This document shows, one piece after another, positions 16,554 to 26,357 of a stretch of DNA of 64,000 bases (the stretch's first letter is position 1; every line of letters begins with the position of its first letter). The notes beneath the pieces were generated by a model. The model made no database searches. It worked only from the letters and a program-made list of their open reading frames with translations, and was not told the DNA's origin. A program made the position numbers and the translations under genes. Source of the DNA: Veillonella parvula (lineage in GTDB: Bacteria; Bacillota; Negativicutes; Veillonellales; Veillonellaceae); NCBI RefSeq assembly GCF_036456085.1, contig NZ_CP138632.1, positions 1,779,001-1,843,000 of the forward strand, written 5' to 3'.

Positions 16554-18092
16554 ATGGAACAGAATCGCGTATATTTCTTCGATACAACCCTTCGTGATGG
16601 GGAACAAACACCAGGTGTATCTTTACAAACTCCTGAAAAAATTGAAATTGCGAAAGGCCTAGTACGCCTCGGCATCGACGTAATCGAGGCTGGTTTCCCA
16701 GCAGCATCCCCTGGGGATTTTGAAGCGGTACAAACGATTGCTCGCGAGGTTAAAGGCACAACAATTTGTGGCTTGGCCCGTGCCAACGAAAAGGACGTGC
16801 AAAAGGTGGCTGATGCGTTGAAAGATGCAGAGCGCAGCCGCTTGCATGTGTTTATCGCTACATCCGAAATCCACATGAAATATAAATTGAAAATGACTCG
16901 TCAAGAGGTATTGGATCGCGTTAAATCTATCTTGGAATTTGCAAAAGGCAAATTTGATGAAATCGAGTTCTCCGGTGAAGATGCGGCTCGTACAGACTTG
17001 GATTTCTTGTGTGAAGTATTTGGCGTGGCAATCGCTGGTGGCGCTACAATTATTAATGTACCGGATACTGTGGGGTACATGAACCCTAACGAATTTGGTG
17101 ACAAAATCCGTTATATTAAAGAACATACACCAGGTATTGAAAATGCCATCATCTCCGTTCACTGTCATGATGATTTAGGCCTTGCTAATGCGAATACATT
17201 AGCTGCTATTAAAGCAGGTGCACGTCAAGTAGAAGGCACAATTAATGGCCTAGGTGAACGTGCAGGTAATGTAGCAATTGAAGAGGTTGTTATGGCTCTT
17301 AAAACACGCCATGATTATTTCGACGACCTTCAAGTGAATATTGATACAAAACAATTTACGAAAGTATCTAAACTTGTGAGCCGTTTAACAGGTGTTGTAG
17401 TTCCTCCAAATAAACCAATCGTAGGCTCTAATGCCTTTGCTCATGAGTCTGGTATTCACCAACATGGTATGATGAGCAACCCTGAAACGTATGAAATCAT
17501 GACGCCTGAGTCCGTAGGTGCTGAAAAAACAGACCTCGTATTAGGTAAACATTCTGGCCGTCATGCCTTTGCCGATCATTTGGCAAAACTTGGATTCCAA
17601 TCTTTCACAGAAGAGAAAATCAATGATCTCTTCGGTAAATTCAAAGAATTGGCGGATCGCAAGAAACAAGTATACGATGATGATATCGTAGCCCTTGTAG
17701 TAGATAACTTACATCACAAAAAAGCATTCGAACTCGTGGCTCAATACTACAAATTGGGCGAAAAAGGCTATGCCTATGCAGACGTTCGCCTCATGACTCC
17801 AGAAGGTGAAAAAGCTGATGCTGCCGTAGGTGATGGCCCAGTAGACGCATCCCTTAAAGCGGTTGAACGTGTGGTTGGCTTGCCAATTAGTTTGAAAGAT
17901 TACCAAATCCGCGCTATAACAGCGGGTAAAGATGCCCTTGGGGAAGCAACTCTCAAGGTAGAATATAACGGTCGCTTGTACCATGGTCGTGGTATCAGCA
18001 CCGATATTGTTAAATCAAGTGTAAATGCATATATTAATGCAGTAAACTCAGTATTCCTAGCTATGGAGCTAGAACAACAGGAGGAAGAATAA
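16554..18092 (+). CDS. leuA: 2-isopropylmalate synthase
   Basis: 512 residues. The ATG at 16554 is chosen over earlier codons because AAAGGTGG precedes it and it aligns with the family N-terminus ([16 protein letters not shown]). The TIM-barrel catalytic domain carries the DTTLRDGEQ motif and the metal-binding HCHDDLGLA near residue 204; GLGERAGN follows. The last 120 residues form the LeuA allosteric domain where leucine feeds back. It condenses acetyl-CoA with 2-oxoisovalerate, the first committed step of leucine synthesis. First gene after the T-box; followed after one base by leuC. Confidence 0.96.
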   Translation: MEQNRVYFFDTTLRDGEQTPGVSLQTPEKIEIAKGLVRLGIDVIEAGFPAASPGDFEAVQTIAREVKGTTICGLARANEKDVQKVADALKDAERSRLHVFIATSEIHMKYKLKMTRQEVLDRVKSILEFAKGKFDEIEFSGEDAARTDLDFLCEVFGVAIAGGATIINVPDTVGYMNPNEFGDKIRYIKEHTPGIENAIISVHCHDDLGLANANTLAAIKAGARQVEGTINGLGERAGNVAIEEVVMALKTRHDYFDDLQVNIDTKQFTKVSKLVSRLTGVVVPPNKPIVGSNAFAHESGIHQHGMMSNPETYEIMTPESVGAEKTDLVLGKHSGRHAFADHLAKLGFQSFTEEKINDLFGKFKELADRKKQVYDDDIVALVVDNLHHKKAFELVAQYYKLGEKGYAYADVRLMTPEGEKADAAVGDGPVDASLKAVERVVGLPISLKDYQIRAITAGKDALGEATLKVEYNGRLYHGRGISTDIVKSSVNAYINAVNSVFLAMELEQQEEE

Positions 18093-18093
18093 T

Positions 18094-19353
18094 ATGGGTA
18101 TGACCATTACTGAAAAGAATATGGCTCGCCACGCGGGTCTTGATGTTGTAAAACCAGGCCAAATCATCGAATGTCATTTGGACGCTGTATTGATGAACGA
18201 CATCACATTCCCACCGGCTCGCAAAGAGTTCTTAAAAATCGGCAAACCTGTATTTGATCGTCATAAAATCTACTTGGTGCCTGATCACTTCACGCCAAAT
18301 AAAGATATTCAATCCGCTACACAAGCTAAGGTCATGCGCGACTTCGTACGCGAACACGGCATTACAAACTACTTTGAAGTAGGTAGAATGGGTATCGAGC
18401 ACGTTATTTTGCCAGAAAAAGGTCTTATCGGTCCTGGCGAAATGATGATTGGTGCTGACTCCCATACTTGTACATATGGTGCAGTGAATGCATTCTCCAC
18501 AGGCGTAGGCTCCACTGATGCGGGCGTTGCTATGGCGGAAGGTAAAACTTGGTTCAAAGTGCCTGAAACTATTAAGGTTGAGCTTATCGGCAAACCTAAT
18601 AAATGGGTAACGGGGAAAGATGTAATTCTTGACTTAATCGGTCAAATCGGTGTAGACGGCGCTCGTTACATGGCTCTTGAATTCGCTGGTGAAGGTGTAC
18701 AACATATGACTATGGCTGACCGTCTTACAATTTGTAACATGGCTATCGAAGCGGGCGGTAAATGTGGCGTATTCCCTTACGATGCAATTACTGAAGAATA
18801 CATTAAAGGGCGCGTAAATCGTCCTGTAGAACCTATCAATGCCGACCCTGATGCAGTATATGCCCAAACTATTACAATCGATTTGTCCAAATTGCAGCCA
18901 GTTGTAGCATTCCCTCATTTGCCATCCAATACGCATTACATCAACGAAATCGACAAAGATATTAAAATCGATCAAGTTATTATCGGTTCTTGTACAAATG
19001 GCCGTTACGAAGACTTGGTAGCAGCTGCGGAAATCTTCAAAGGTCGCAAGGTGGCTCCATTCGTTCGTTGTATCGTAATCCCTGGGTCCCAAGATGTATA
19101 CGACCAAGCTATGAAAGATGGGTTGTTAGACATCTTCATTCAAGCTGATTGCGCTGTGTCCACGCCAACATGTGGTCCTTGTCTAGGCGGTTACATGGGT
19201 ATCATGGCTGCAGGGGAACGCACCGTCTCCACAACAAACCGTAACTTCCGTGGTCGTATGGGTCACGTTGATTCTGAAGTATATTTGGCAAGCCCTTATG
19301 TGGCGGCAGCAAGTGCTGTATTAGGCCGCATTGCAGGCCCTGAGGAGGTTTAA
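18094..19353 (+). CDS. leuC: 3-isopropylmalate dehydratase large subunit
   Basis: 419 residues, the shorter LeuC2/HACN-type length. The 4Fe-4S cluster ligands are visible: one Cys in GSCTNGR (about 300) and two in [11 protein letters not shown] (about 350). [10 protein letters not shown] near 124 belongs to the active-site region. With LeuD it isomerises 2- to 3-isopropylmalate through a dehydrated intermediate. Ribosome site AGGAGGAAG just before the ATG; two codons (GGT ATG) later a second possible start exists. Confidence 0.95.
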   Translation: MGMTITEKNMARHAGLDVVKPGQIIECHLDAVLMNDITFPPARKEFLKIGKPVFDRHKIYLVPDHFTPNKDIQSATQAKVMRDFVREHGITNYFEVGRMGIEHVILPEKGLIGPGEMMIGADSHTCTYGAVNAFSTGVGSTDAGVAMAEGKTWFKVPETIKVELIGKPNKWVTGKDVILDLIGQIGVDGARYMALEFAGEGVQHMTMADRLTICNMAIEAGGKCGVFPYDAITEEYIKGRVNRPVEPINADPDAVYAQTITIDLSKLQPVVAFPHLPSNTHYINEIDKDIKIDQVIIGSCTNGRYEDLVAAAEIFKGRKVAPFVRCIVIPGSQDVYDQAMKDGLLDIFIQADCAVSTPTCGPCLGGYMGIMAAGERTVSTTNRNFRGRMGHVDSEVYLASPYVAAASAVLGRIAGPEEV

Positions 19354-19354
19354 T

Positions 19355-19846
19355 ATGGATTTTGAAAGCAAGAAAATCTGGCGCTACGGCGACGATGTAG
19401 ATACAGACGTAATCATTCCGGCTCGTTACTTGGCGATTGCTGATTGGAACGAATTGGCTGAACATGCGATGGAAGATATTGATACAACATTTGCTCCTAA
19501 TGTGAAAGCCGGCGAAATCATGGTAGCTGGTAGAAACTTTGGTTGTGGTTCTTCTCGTGAACATGCACCGGGCGTTATTAAAGCCAAAGGCGTGCCTGTT
19601 ATCATAGCACACTCCTTTGCACGTATCTTCTTCCGTAATGCTATCAACATCGGTTTACCAGTTGTGGAAATCGGTGAACAAGTTGATCGTATCGATGCAG
19701 GCGATGCTATAGGCGTAGACTTGTCTAAAGGTATCGTGTACAACTTGACGAAAAACGAACAATACCAAGGGACTGAATTGCCACAATTCATTCAAGACAT
19801 TGCGGCAGCTGGCGGTCTTGTGAACTTTGCGAAAAACCGCAAATAG
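19355..19846 (+). CDS. leuD: 3-isopropylmalate dehydratase small subunit
   Basis: 163 residues, the short form that pairs with the short LeuC. Start at 19355 after GAGGAGG; a longer in-frame start at 19331 lies inside leuC and lacks support. Family motifs: YGDDVDTDVIIPARYL at the N-terminus and GRNFGCGSSREHAPG near residue 52, which forms the substrate pocket. Completes the aconitase-like enzyme with leuC, and is separated from leuB by a palindromic element. Confidence 0.95.
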   Translation: MDFESKKIWRYGDDVDTDVIIPARYLAIADWNELAEHAMEDIDTTFAPNVKAGEIMVAGRNFGCGSSREHAPGVIKAKGVPVIIAHSFARIFFRNAINIGLPVVEIGEQVDRIDAGDAIGVDLSKGIVYNLTKNEQYQGTELPQFIQDIAAAGGLVNFAKNRK

Positions 19847-19852
19847 GGGCGA

Positions 19853-19972
19853 GCCGAACACTCATCTCAAGCCTCCACTGGCCGGGTCTGACTTCGGCCT
19901 GCGGCCTCCGCAGGGCCAAAGTCGTTTTCGACGAGCATTCGCCTCTCGAGAGTGTGAAGGTTCGACCCCGGC
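19853..19972. repeat. GC-rich palindromic intercistronic element, copy A
   Basis: Lies between leuD and leuB. Outer arms CGAACACTC (near 19855) and GAGTGTGAAGGTTCG are roughly complementary, and an inner hairpin pairs GACTTCGGCCTGCGG with CCGCAGGGCCAAAGTC. The core from CTCCACTGGCCGGGTCTG to GCAGGGCCAAAGTCG recurs, with about 13 bases missing, in opposite orientation between rbsK and rbsD. Markedly richer in G+C than its surroundings. Confidence 0.7.
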
Positions 19973-20052
19973 ATATAGAATTAAATAGTGGAATAAAAGC
20001 TGATGGGGTTGTGGTTCATCTATGAGTATTTACTATATATTGGAGAGGTAAG

Positions 20053-21123
20053 ATGAGCGAAAAGAATATCGTATTGATCCCCGGTGATGGTATCGGTACT
20101 GAGATTATTGCTGCAGCGAAGGCTGTGTGTGATGTGGCTTTTGAGAAAGCCGGTATAAAGGTTAATTGGATTGATAAGAAAGCGGGCGGTGCGTCTATTG
20201 ATGCATACGGCGTGCCTTTGACTGAGGATACTATCGAGGCTTGTAAAAATGCTGATGCTGTATTGCTTGGTGCTGTTGGCGGTCCTAAATGGGATAATGT
20301 AGATCCGTCTATCCGTCCTGAAAAGGCAATCCTAGGTCTTCGCAAGGAGCTTGGTTTGTTCTGTAACTTGCGTCCTGTAAAAATTTATCCATCTTTGCAA
20401 GAGTATTCTCCGCTTAAAAAGGAGCTCGTACAAGATGTAGATTTCGTTATCGTTCGTGAGTTAACTGGCGGTATTTATTTCGGTGAACGTGAAGAGGCAC
20501 AAGGTGAAGGTGCTAATGAGTTCGCTTGGGATAAAGAAACATACAGCCGTTATGAAGTAGAACGCATCATGGATATCGCTATGGAAACAGCTCGTAAACG
20601 TAACAAAAAGGTCGTATCCGTAGATAAAGCAAACGTATTGGCGTCTTCTCGTTTGTGGCGTAAAATCGCGCAAGAGAAAGCGGCTGCTAATCCAGATATT
20701 GCAACAGATTACTTCTATGTGGATAACACAGCGATGCAACTTGTTGTAAATCCTGCTCAGTTCGATGTTATCGTTACGACAAACTTGTTCGGCGATATCT
20801 TGTCCGACGAAGGCGCGGTTATCTCTGGTTCTATCGGGCTTTTACCATCTGCATCCATGGGTACAGGCACAGCATTGTATGAGCCAATCCACGGTTCCGC
20901 ACCAGACATCATGGGCCAAAATTTGGCGAATCCATTGGGCACAATCTTGTCTGCCGCTATGATGTGCCGTCACTCCCTTGATTTACCTCAAGTGGCTGAC
21001 GCTATTGAAAAAGCTGTAGAACAAGTGCTCGTTGATGGTTACCGTACAGGAGATATCTACCGCGAAGGCTTAAAACGAGTTGGTACCACAGAAATGGCAC
21101 AAGCCGTAATCGAACGTTTATAA
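20053..21123 (+). CDS. leuB: 3-isopropylmalate dehydrogenase
   Basis: 356 residues, normal LeuB length. IPGDGIGTEI at the N-terminus, ELTGGIYFGER near 140 with the conserved substrate loop, the Lys/Tyr catalytic region VDKANVLASSRLWR, TNLFGDILSDE with the metal-binding Asp residues, and GSAPDIMGQ near the NAD site. Oxidises and decarboxylates 3-isopropylmalate to 2-oxoisocaproate with NAD and a divalent cation. Ribosome site GGAGAGG. Closes the operon before a terminator. Confidence 0.96.
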   Translation: MSEKNIVLIPGDGIGTEIIAAAKAVCDVAFEKAGIKVNWIDKKAGGASIDAYGVPLTEDTIEACKNADAVLLGAVGGPKWDNVDPSIRPEKAILGLRKELGLFCNLRPVKIYPSLQEYSPLKKELVQDVDFVIVRELTGGIYFGEREEAQGEGANEFAWDKETYSRYEVERIMDIAMETARKRNKKVVSVDKANVLASSRLWRKIAQEKAAANPDIATDYFYVDNTAMQLVVNPAQFDVIVTTNLFGDILSDEGAVISGSIGLLPSASMGTGTALYEPIHGSAPDIMGQNLANPLGTILSAAMMCRHSLDLPQVADAIEKAVEQVLVDGYRTGDIYREGLKRVGTTEMAQAVIERL

Positions 21124-21233
21124 AAGCAATGAATTAAGATTCCTCAAAGTTATTAACGTGAGTTACGTCATTTTCAAAATCGTACCATAAGTGTTAAAAT
21201 ACAGATATTATAATATATTTGTCTAATTAAATA

Positions 21234-21262
21234 AGAGAGGGTTGTAAGGCCCTCTCTTTTTT
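21234..21262 (+). terminator. Terminator of the leu operon
   Basis: AGAGAGGG and CCCTCTCT form an 8-bp stem with a TTGTAAGG loop, followed by TTTTT. Confidence 0.82.
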
Positions 21263-21354
21263 GTGGGACGCCTAGCGGTATGTGTAGTTGCTCTTCATAT
21301 ATTAGAGTGCTATATTGGTAGATGTATGGCAAGATATTCTTTAAGGAGGCCTTT

Positions 21355-21894
21355 ATGAATTCTTCGATGTATCGAAATTTAACCATTACTGCTTTATTGA
21401 TGGCATTAGCCATTATGATTCCTATTGTGATGCCTTTGAAAGTTGTGATTCCACCGGCATCGTATACATTGGCGAGTCATGTTCCTATATTCCTGGCCAT
21501 GTTCTTATCTCGTAAGATGGCAGCTTGTGTTGTCATAGGTTCTACGCTCGGCTTCTTTGTAGCAGGCTTCCCACTTGTTATCGTTATGCGTGCTGCATCT
21601 CATATCATCTTTGCCTTGATGGGGGCTTACTATATTAAACATCATCCAGGCGTATTAACAGGGGCTCTATCCTTTGTTGCGTTTAACCTTGCTTGTGCTA
21701 TCGTTCACGCTATTGGTGAGGTACTAGCATGCCTATTGTTCTATACTACAACTACGATGCCAAACATTGATCTCATCTACGTTGTATTTGTTCTTGTAGG
21801 CGGCGGCACCATCGTTCATAGTTTGGTTGATGGATATATTGCATTATATATCTATAAAGCTATCCCTGGACTATCTAAATCGGGTAATAAATAA
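21355..21894 (+). CDS. ECF transporter S-component-like membrane protein (possibly niacin type)
   Basis: 179 residues from the ATG at 21355, after AAGGAGG; the frame opens earlier at 21322 without support. Five to six hydrophobic helices. MALAIMIPIVMPLK and a following ASYTLASHVPIFLAMFLS then GSTLGFFVAGFPLVIVMRA match S-components that use a shared energising EcfAAT module; the PASYTLASHVPIF block resembles NiaX-like niacin transporters. No ATPase is adjacent, consistent with group II ECF transporters. Substrate is a guess. Confidence 0.7.
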   Translation: MNSSMYRNLTITALLMALAIMIPIVMPLKVVIPPASYTLASHVPIFLAMFLSRKMAACVVIGSTLGFFVAGFPLVIVMRAASHIIFALMGAYYIKHHPGVLTGALSFVAFNLACAIVHAIGEVLACLLFYTTTTMPNIDLIYVVFVLVGGGTIVHSLVDGYIALYIYKAIPGLSKSGNK

Positions 21895-22203
21895 TCATAT
21901 AATTACATATACTCGTAACCACTCATGGGAAATCGATGTGTACTAATGTACGGCATGTGATTACCTATGAGTGGTTTTTATAATAATTCTCAAATCTGTA
22001 CCTACAGGTACAGACTTCATTATGTGATGTCCGTATAATAGAACCATAGTTAATGACCGATTTGTGTTGTATCTATTGATACAACATGGGGCCATATATT
22101 GGGTAATACCGGTGAAAGTTGCGCCTCTCATCTGTGGGCCTTTATAGACTCATTAAAAGATATGAGGTGAGTATATTTACTTTCACAGAACATGGAGGTT
22201 ATT
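21895..22203. other. Intergenic region upstream of the flavodiiron gene
   Basis: Begins with a terminator, then a perfect hairpin TGTTGTATC/GATACAACA near 22064-22086, and two copies of the recurring motif in opposite orientation: GTGAAAGT at 22112-22119 and ACTTTCACA at 22179-22187, the latter just before the ribosome site. Looks like a regulated leader; no known riboswitch recognised. Confidence 0.45.
21917..21980 (+). terminator. Terminator after the S-component gene
   Basis: AACCACTCATGG and CCTATGAGTGGTT pair across a 35-base loop that itself contains smaller pairings, ending in TTTT. Confidence 0.75.
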
Positions 22204-23391
22204 ATGAGAAAGCACATTAAAAACAACGTATCATGGGTTGGTAAAATCGACTGGGAATTGCAAGAGTTTCACGGTTCTGATTACACCATTAATAATGGGT
22301 CTAGCCAAAATGCCTATTTGATTGAAGAGGAGAAGACGGTCCTCATCGATACTGTATGGAAACCTCATTCCTCTGAGTTCATCGATAACTTGGAATCTGA
22401 AATTGATTTGAATACGATTGATTTTATCGTATGTAACCACGGCGAAGTAGATCACAGCGGTTCCTTGCCTGCATTGATGGAAAAAATCCCTAATACGCCT
22501 ATTTATTGTACAGAAAATGCTGTTAAGTCCTTGGTTGGTCAATATCATCACTCTGAATGGAACTTTAAAACCGTTAAAACAGGGGATTCCGTAGATATTG
22601 GAAACGGAAAATCCTTGGTGTTCGTAGAAATGCGCATGCTCCACTGGCCTGATTCCATGGCGACTTATATGACAGGGGATAATATCTTGTTCTCTAACGA
22701 TGCATTTGGTCAACATTTTGCCGTAGAGGAATTATGGGCAGATAAGGCCGATCAATGCCGTCTATGGGAAGAGGCGATGAAGTATTACGCGAATATCTTG
22801 AATCCGTTCTCTCCATTGGTAAAAGCTAAAGTTGAAGAAATTCAAAAGCTTAATTTGCCAATCGATATCATCGCTACGAGTCATGGAGCGATTTGGCGTG
22901 AAAATCCAATGCAAATCGTAGAAAAATACTATGAATGGTCGCAAGCATATCAAGAGAATCAAATCACAATAGTATACGACACTATGTGGGACGGCACCAA
23001 GAAGTTGGCACATAAGATTGCTGAAGAAATTGCGAAACAATCCCCTGATACACGTGTTAAGATTTTCAATATTAGTAAAACCAATAAAAATGACATCATG
23101 ACAGAAGTCTTTAAGTCTAAAGCTATTGCTGTAGGGTCTCCAACAGTAGGTAATAGCGTATTATCTTCCGTAGCTGGTTGGCTCGATTTCTTGCGTGAGT
23201 TGAAATTTAAAAATAAAAAAGCCGCTGTATTCGGTACCTATGGTTGGTCTGGTGAATCTACAAAGGTACTCCGTGAAGAGTTGACTAAATATGGATTCTC
23301 TGTAGTAGAACCTGAAATCAAATGCAACTGGAACCCAGAAGAATCCGATTTTAATAAAGCAGAAGCACTTGTAAGCGCCTTATTAGCATAA
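22204..23391 (+). CDS. Flavodiiron protein (FprA family)
   Basis: 395 residues; ATG at 22204 follows GGAGG, while the in-frame ATG at 22192 lies on the ribosome site. N-terminal metallo-beta-lactamase-like domain with the diiron ligands HGEVDH near residue 80, LHWPDSM near 144, NDAFGQH near 165 and SHGAIWR near 226; C-terminal flavodoxin domain from about 255 (VYDTMWDGT phosphate loop, SPTVGN, GTYGWSGE). Such enzymes reduce oxygen to water or nitric oxide to nitrous oxide and protect anaerobes. Acts in the cytoplasm with a rubredoxin or similar donor, not seen here. Confidence 0.93.
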   Translation: MRKHIKNNVSWVGKIDWELQEFHGSDYTINNGSSQNAYLIEEEKTVLIDTVWKPHSSEFIDNLESEIDLNTIDFIVCNHGEVDHSGSLPALMEKIPNTPIYCTENAVKSLVGQYHHSEWNFKTVKTGDSVDIGNGKSLVFVEMRMLHWPDSMATYMTGDNILFSNDAFGQHFAVEELWADKADQCRLWEEAMKYYANILNPFSPLVKAKVEEIQKLNLPIDIIATSHGAIWRENPMQIVEKYYEWSQAYQENQITIVYDTMWDGTKKLAHKIAEEIAKQSPDTRVKIFNISKTNKNDIMTEVFKSKAIAVGSPTVGNSVLSSVAGWLDFLRELKFKNKKAAVFGTYGWSGESTKVLREELTKYGFSVVEPEIKCNWNPEESDFNKAEALVSALLA

Positions 23392-23423
23392 TTACATATA
23401 ATAAAGAAAGATTCTTGTTATAA

Positions 23424-23508
23424 AACCCCTATTTTTGATATGTACCCCCTTTACTGGATAATCAGTAAAAGGGGTATTTTCATGAAGAATAGGGGCCTTC
23501 TTTTTTTA
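23424..23508 (+). terminator. Nested terminator after the flavodiiron gene
   Basis: Inner stem TACCCCCTTTACTG/CAGTAAAAGGGGTA with a T-run after it, and an outer pair ACCCCTATTTTT/GAAGAATAGGGG followed by TTTTTTT. Two alternative hairpins are possible. Confidence 0.7.
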
Positions 23509-24126
23509 AACATATACATAAAATATTAGTCAATATAAATTGTATTTGTCATGTTTATTCTCATAACATTCTCGTTAGCGTTTTTTGGGGCACCGATTTG
23601 CATTGATAGATACTGGCGCTATAGAAATATAAAATTATAATAAAATGTTAAGTTGTTGATTAAATATACAAAACAGTTTAACTCACATATAATTCATGAA
23701 TTAAGTGTGAATGTGAATTAATGAGGATATAAGGTATATTTTGCGTACTTATAAGGTGGTTATTTATTTATAAGTTATACAGTTTGTTATATGAGAAAAG
23801 TTTACAAAGTTGCGAAAAAATTAACTCATAAGGGGAAATAATGAGTAAAATTTATTTCCCTGTAAAGCTAGGAATAAAGCGGATTTTGATAGGTATAAAG
23901 ACTTGGTAATTTGGTTTGTGTTAGAAAAAAGGGTTGTGTATATCGTAAAACTTTGATATGCTATGCGGGTAATCGACAATATAAATTTTTCTTAAACTGA
24001 TTAGGGGTATTTCTTTATGCTAATTTAGAATATGCGCCTGTTCAGACCGAGGTGAGAGACGGAACATAGAGAGAATGAAAAATTGTATTGTAATTTGGAT
24101 AATTTTTTAATTTAGTGAGGGTGTAA
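23509..24126. other. Long AT-rich leader upstream of the first autotransporter
   Basis: Over 600 bases with no credible coding frame. Very AT-rich, with one GC-richer block (about 23580-23630) and another near 24030-24065. Probably an untranslated leader or regulatory region; I see no known riboswitch or clear operator. Long leaders are common ahead of surface adhesin genes. Confidence 0.45.
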
Positions 24127-25857
24127 ATGAGAGAAATGAAACATTCCAAAAAATTAGCATTTGCTGTATTGGCTGCTGTCACTGCTGTTGGTGCGAATGT
24201 TAATCCAGTAGACGCTGCTTCTGTTGTAATGGACAACACTAATGTTGTTACAGGTGCTAATAATGCAGTTGCGTATGGTAGTGGTAATACCGTAAAAGAA
24301 TCTGATGCAAACTTCCGTGATCGTGATTATGAAAATGAGCCAGATGATGCTACAAAGAGAACTGGTGACTGGAAAAGTAATTCTGTCGCTATAGGTGTTA
24401 ACAATACTGCAGCAGGTACCTCTGCATTAGCAATGGGGAATTCTTCCAAAGCGTTGATGAATGAATCTATTGCTATTGGTCATTCTGCTGAAGCACAACG
24501 TACATGGTCTACCGCTATTGGTACTCGTGCAAAGGCTTCCGAAGTTCGCTCACAAGCTATTGGCTATGAAGCACTAGCGTCTGGCTATAAATCTAATGCG
24601 ATTGGTTCTAGCGCACAAGCAACTAATAATCATTCTGTTGCTATGGGTTCCTCTGCCCTTGCATCTGGTGATCATGCTCAAGCATTTGGCGCTGGTGCAC
24701 AGGCAACTAATGTGCGTTCTAATGCATTTGGTTCTGATGCGAGTGCTACAGCTGACTACGCTATGGCGATCGGTGATCATGCAAATGCAACACATTTAAA
24801 CTCTATCGCATTAGGCACAGGTTCTACTACAAGTGAAGCTACAGCTCAAAGTAGTGCAACCATCGCTGGTCATACCTTTGGTGGCTTTGCTGGCGTAGGT
24901 TCTGCAGCTAATGGTTCCGTGTCTGTAGGTAAAGCTGGTGCTGAACGTCAAATTAAAAATGTTGCGGCTGGAGAAATCTCCGCTACTTCTACAGATGCTG
25001 TAAACGGTAGCCAATTATATTCCGTAGCTAATGATTTACAAACACAAATCAACAATTCCACACCTGGCCAAATTAATAATAATATTAAGAACTTGACTAG
25101 TCGTGTTGGTACTGTTGAAAGACGCGTTAATAAAGTAGGTGCAGGTTCTGCTGCATTGGCTGCATTGCATCCATTGGACTTCAACCCAGATGACAAATGG
25201 ACAATTGCTGCTGGTTATGGTCACTACCATAATGCTAACTCCGCTGCATTGGGCGCATTCTACCGACCTAACGAAGATACAATGTTCTCCGTTGGTGGCA
25301 CTGTAGGTACTGGCGAAACTCAATTGAACGCAGGTGTATCCATCCGTCTTGGTAAACGTTCCCCTGAATCCCGTTCCCGCGTAGCTATGGGGCGTGAAAT
25401 TGCTGAATTGAACGCACGTCTTCAAGATATGGAAAACAAATATAATAACTTGTTACAAATCTTGACTCCACATGCAATTGATCCAAGCAAAACTGCTGAA
25501 TTCCCAGACGTTCCTCGCAACCACTGGGCTTACCAATATATTAGCCAATTGGCTGGTAATGGTATCCTTGTTGGCTACCCTGATGGCACATTCAAAGGCG
25601 ATGTTAAGATGACTCGTTACGAATTCGCTACCATGTTGTACCGTGCACTTCAAAATGGTGCTCCTATTGACGAAAACATGAAACGTGCATTGAATGAATT
25701 CGGTCCTGAATTACAAAATATTCGTCTTAACCACTTCCGTGTTGATCGTATTTCTGGTGATGATAACGATCGTCATAAAACTGAACGTGTTCGCGTTAAC
25801 AACGAACCTAAAAACGAACGTGACGTATACGGTTCCCGTATATACAATAATCAATAG
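24127..25857 (+). CDS. Trimeric autotransporter adhesin with C-terminal SLH domain
   Basis: 576 residues, or 573 if the ATG at 24136 is used; GAGGG before 24127 favours the first. Signal peptide ends near VDAAS (residue 31). A head of degenerate 14-residue YadA repeats (pattern SxAIGxxAxA) spans about 85-245, then a neck NVAAGEISATSTDAVNGSQLY, a short coiled-coil stalk, and a YadA anchor at about 337-414 (GAGSAALAALHPLDF to AGVSIRLG). Unlike textbook family members the chain goes on: a coiled coil (about 420-450) and an SLH domain at 458-512 (FPDVPRNHWAY, GYPDGTFKGD, MTRYEFA), then a basic tail. Trimers would display the head outside and hold peptidoglycan from the periplasm. Likely adhesin. 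Confidence 0.9.
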   Translation: MREMKHSKKLAFAVLAAVTAVGANVNPVDAASVVMDNTNVVTGANNAVAYGSGNTVKESDANFRDRDYENEPDDATKRTGDWKSNSVAIGVNNTAAGTSALAMGNSSKALMNESIAIGHSAEAQRTWSTAIGTRAKASEVRSQAIGYEALASGYKSNAIGSSAQATNNHSVAMGSSALASGDHAQAFGAGAQATNVRSNAFGSDASATADYAMAIGDHANATHLNSIALGTGSTTSEATAQSSATIAGHTFGGFAGVGSAANGSVSVGKAGAERQIKNVAAGEISATSTDAVNGSQLYSVANDLQTQINNSTPGQINNNIKNLTSRVGTVERRVNKVGAGSAALAALHPLDFNPDDKWTIAAGYGHYHNANSAALGAFYRPNEDTMFSVGGTVGTGETQLNAGVSIRLGKRSPESRSRVAMGREIAELNARLQDMENKYNNLLQILTPHAIDPSKTAEFPDVPRNHWAYQYISQLAGNGILVGYPDGTFKGDVKMTRYEFATMLYRALQNGAPIDENMKRALNEFGPELQNIRLNHFRVDRISGDDNDRHKTERVRVNNEPKNERDVYGSRIYNNQ

Positions 25858-25887
25858 GATTAAATTTTCTAGAGTTTGTAAAAGCTC

Positions 25888-25924
25888 AAAACAGGATGTA
25901 TCTTTTGATACATCCTGTTTTTTT
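25888..25924 (+). terminator. Terminator after the first autotransporter
   Basis: AAACAGGATGTATC and GATACATCCTGTTT pair perfectly with a TTTT loop, followed by more T residues. Confidence 0.92.
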
Positions 25925-26357
25925 GTCTAATATGCTTTTGTATTATCTTATATGTTTTTTTTGAATACGTATTCTACTTTTAATCAAAAAAGATTTGTGA
26001 GATAAATGTCCCAATATTTGACGAAGCCTCTTTTATGTTCCTTTTCAGATGTTTTTCTTTATGTTATAATGAAATTTAAAAAAGACTGCCTTGATTTATA
26101 TGGTTTTTCTGCGAAACTTTTACAAATCAAAGTAGCCTTATTTTGTTTTCTAGCACTATAAATAGAATTGCATAATAATTAAGATTTTGGGGTTCTTGAA
26201 TTATTATTATAATAATAATGTAATAATGATTTTAAAATATATACTTACCTGTTTTTGAAGAGTGTTTTTGGCAGAGAGTATATATCTTTTATCTTAATAT
26301 ATAGTGTATTTTTAGTGTAATTAGTTAGTGTAACAGAAAAAATTTAGGAGGAGTGTT
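25925..26357. other. AT-rich leader upstream of the second autotransporter
   Basis: About 430 bases, extremely AT-rich with TAATAATAAT runs near 26200-26235. No gene recognised. TAGGAGGAGTG at the end is a strong ribosome site for the large adhesin. Confidence 0.45.

Noticed and set aside
19957-19970. GGTTCGACCCCG-like string resembling a tRNA T-arm
   Set aside because: No acceptor, D- or anticodon arms fit around it; it is one arm of the GC-rich palindromic element between leuD and leuB.
22018-22190. Possible riboswitch before the flavodiiron gene
   Set aside because: A hairpin and two motif copies are present but no known riboswitch core could be matched, so it is described only as a leader.
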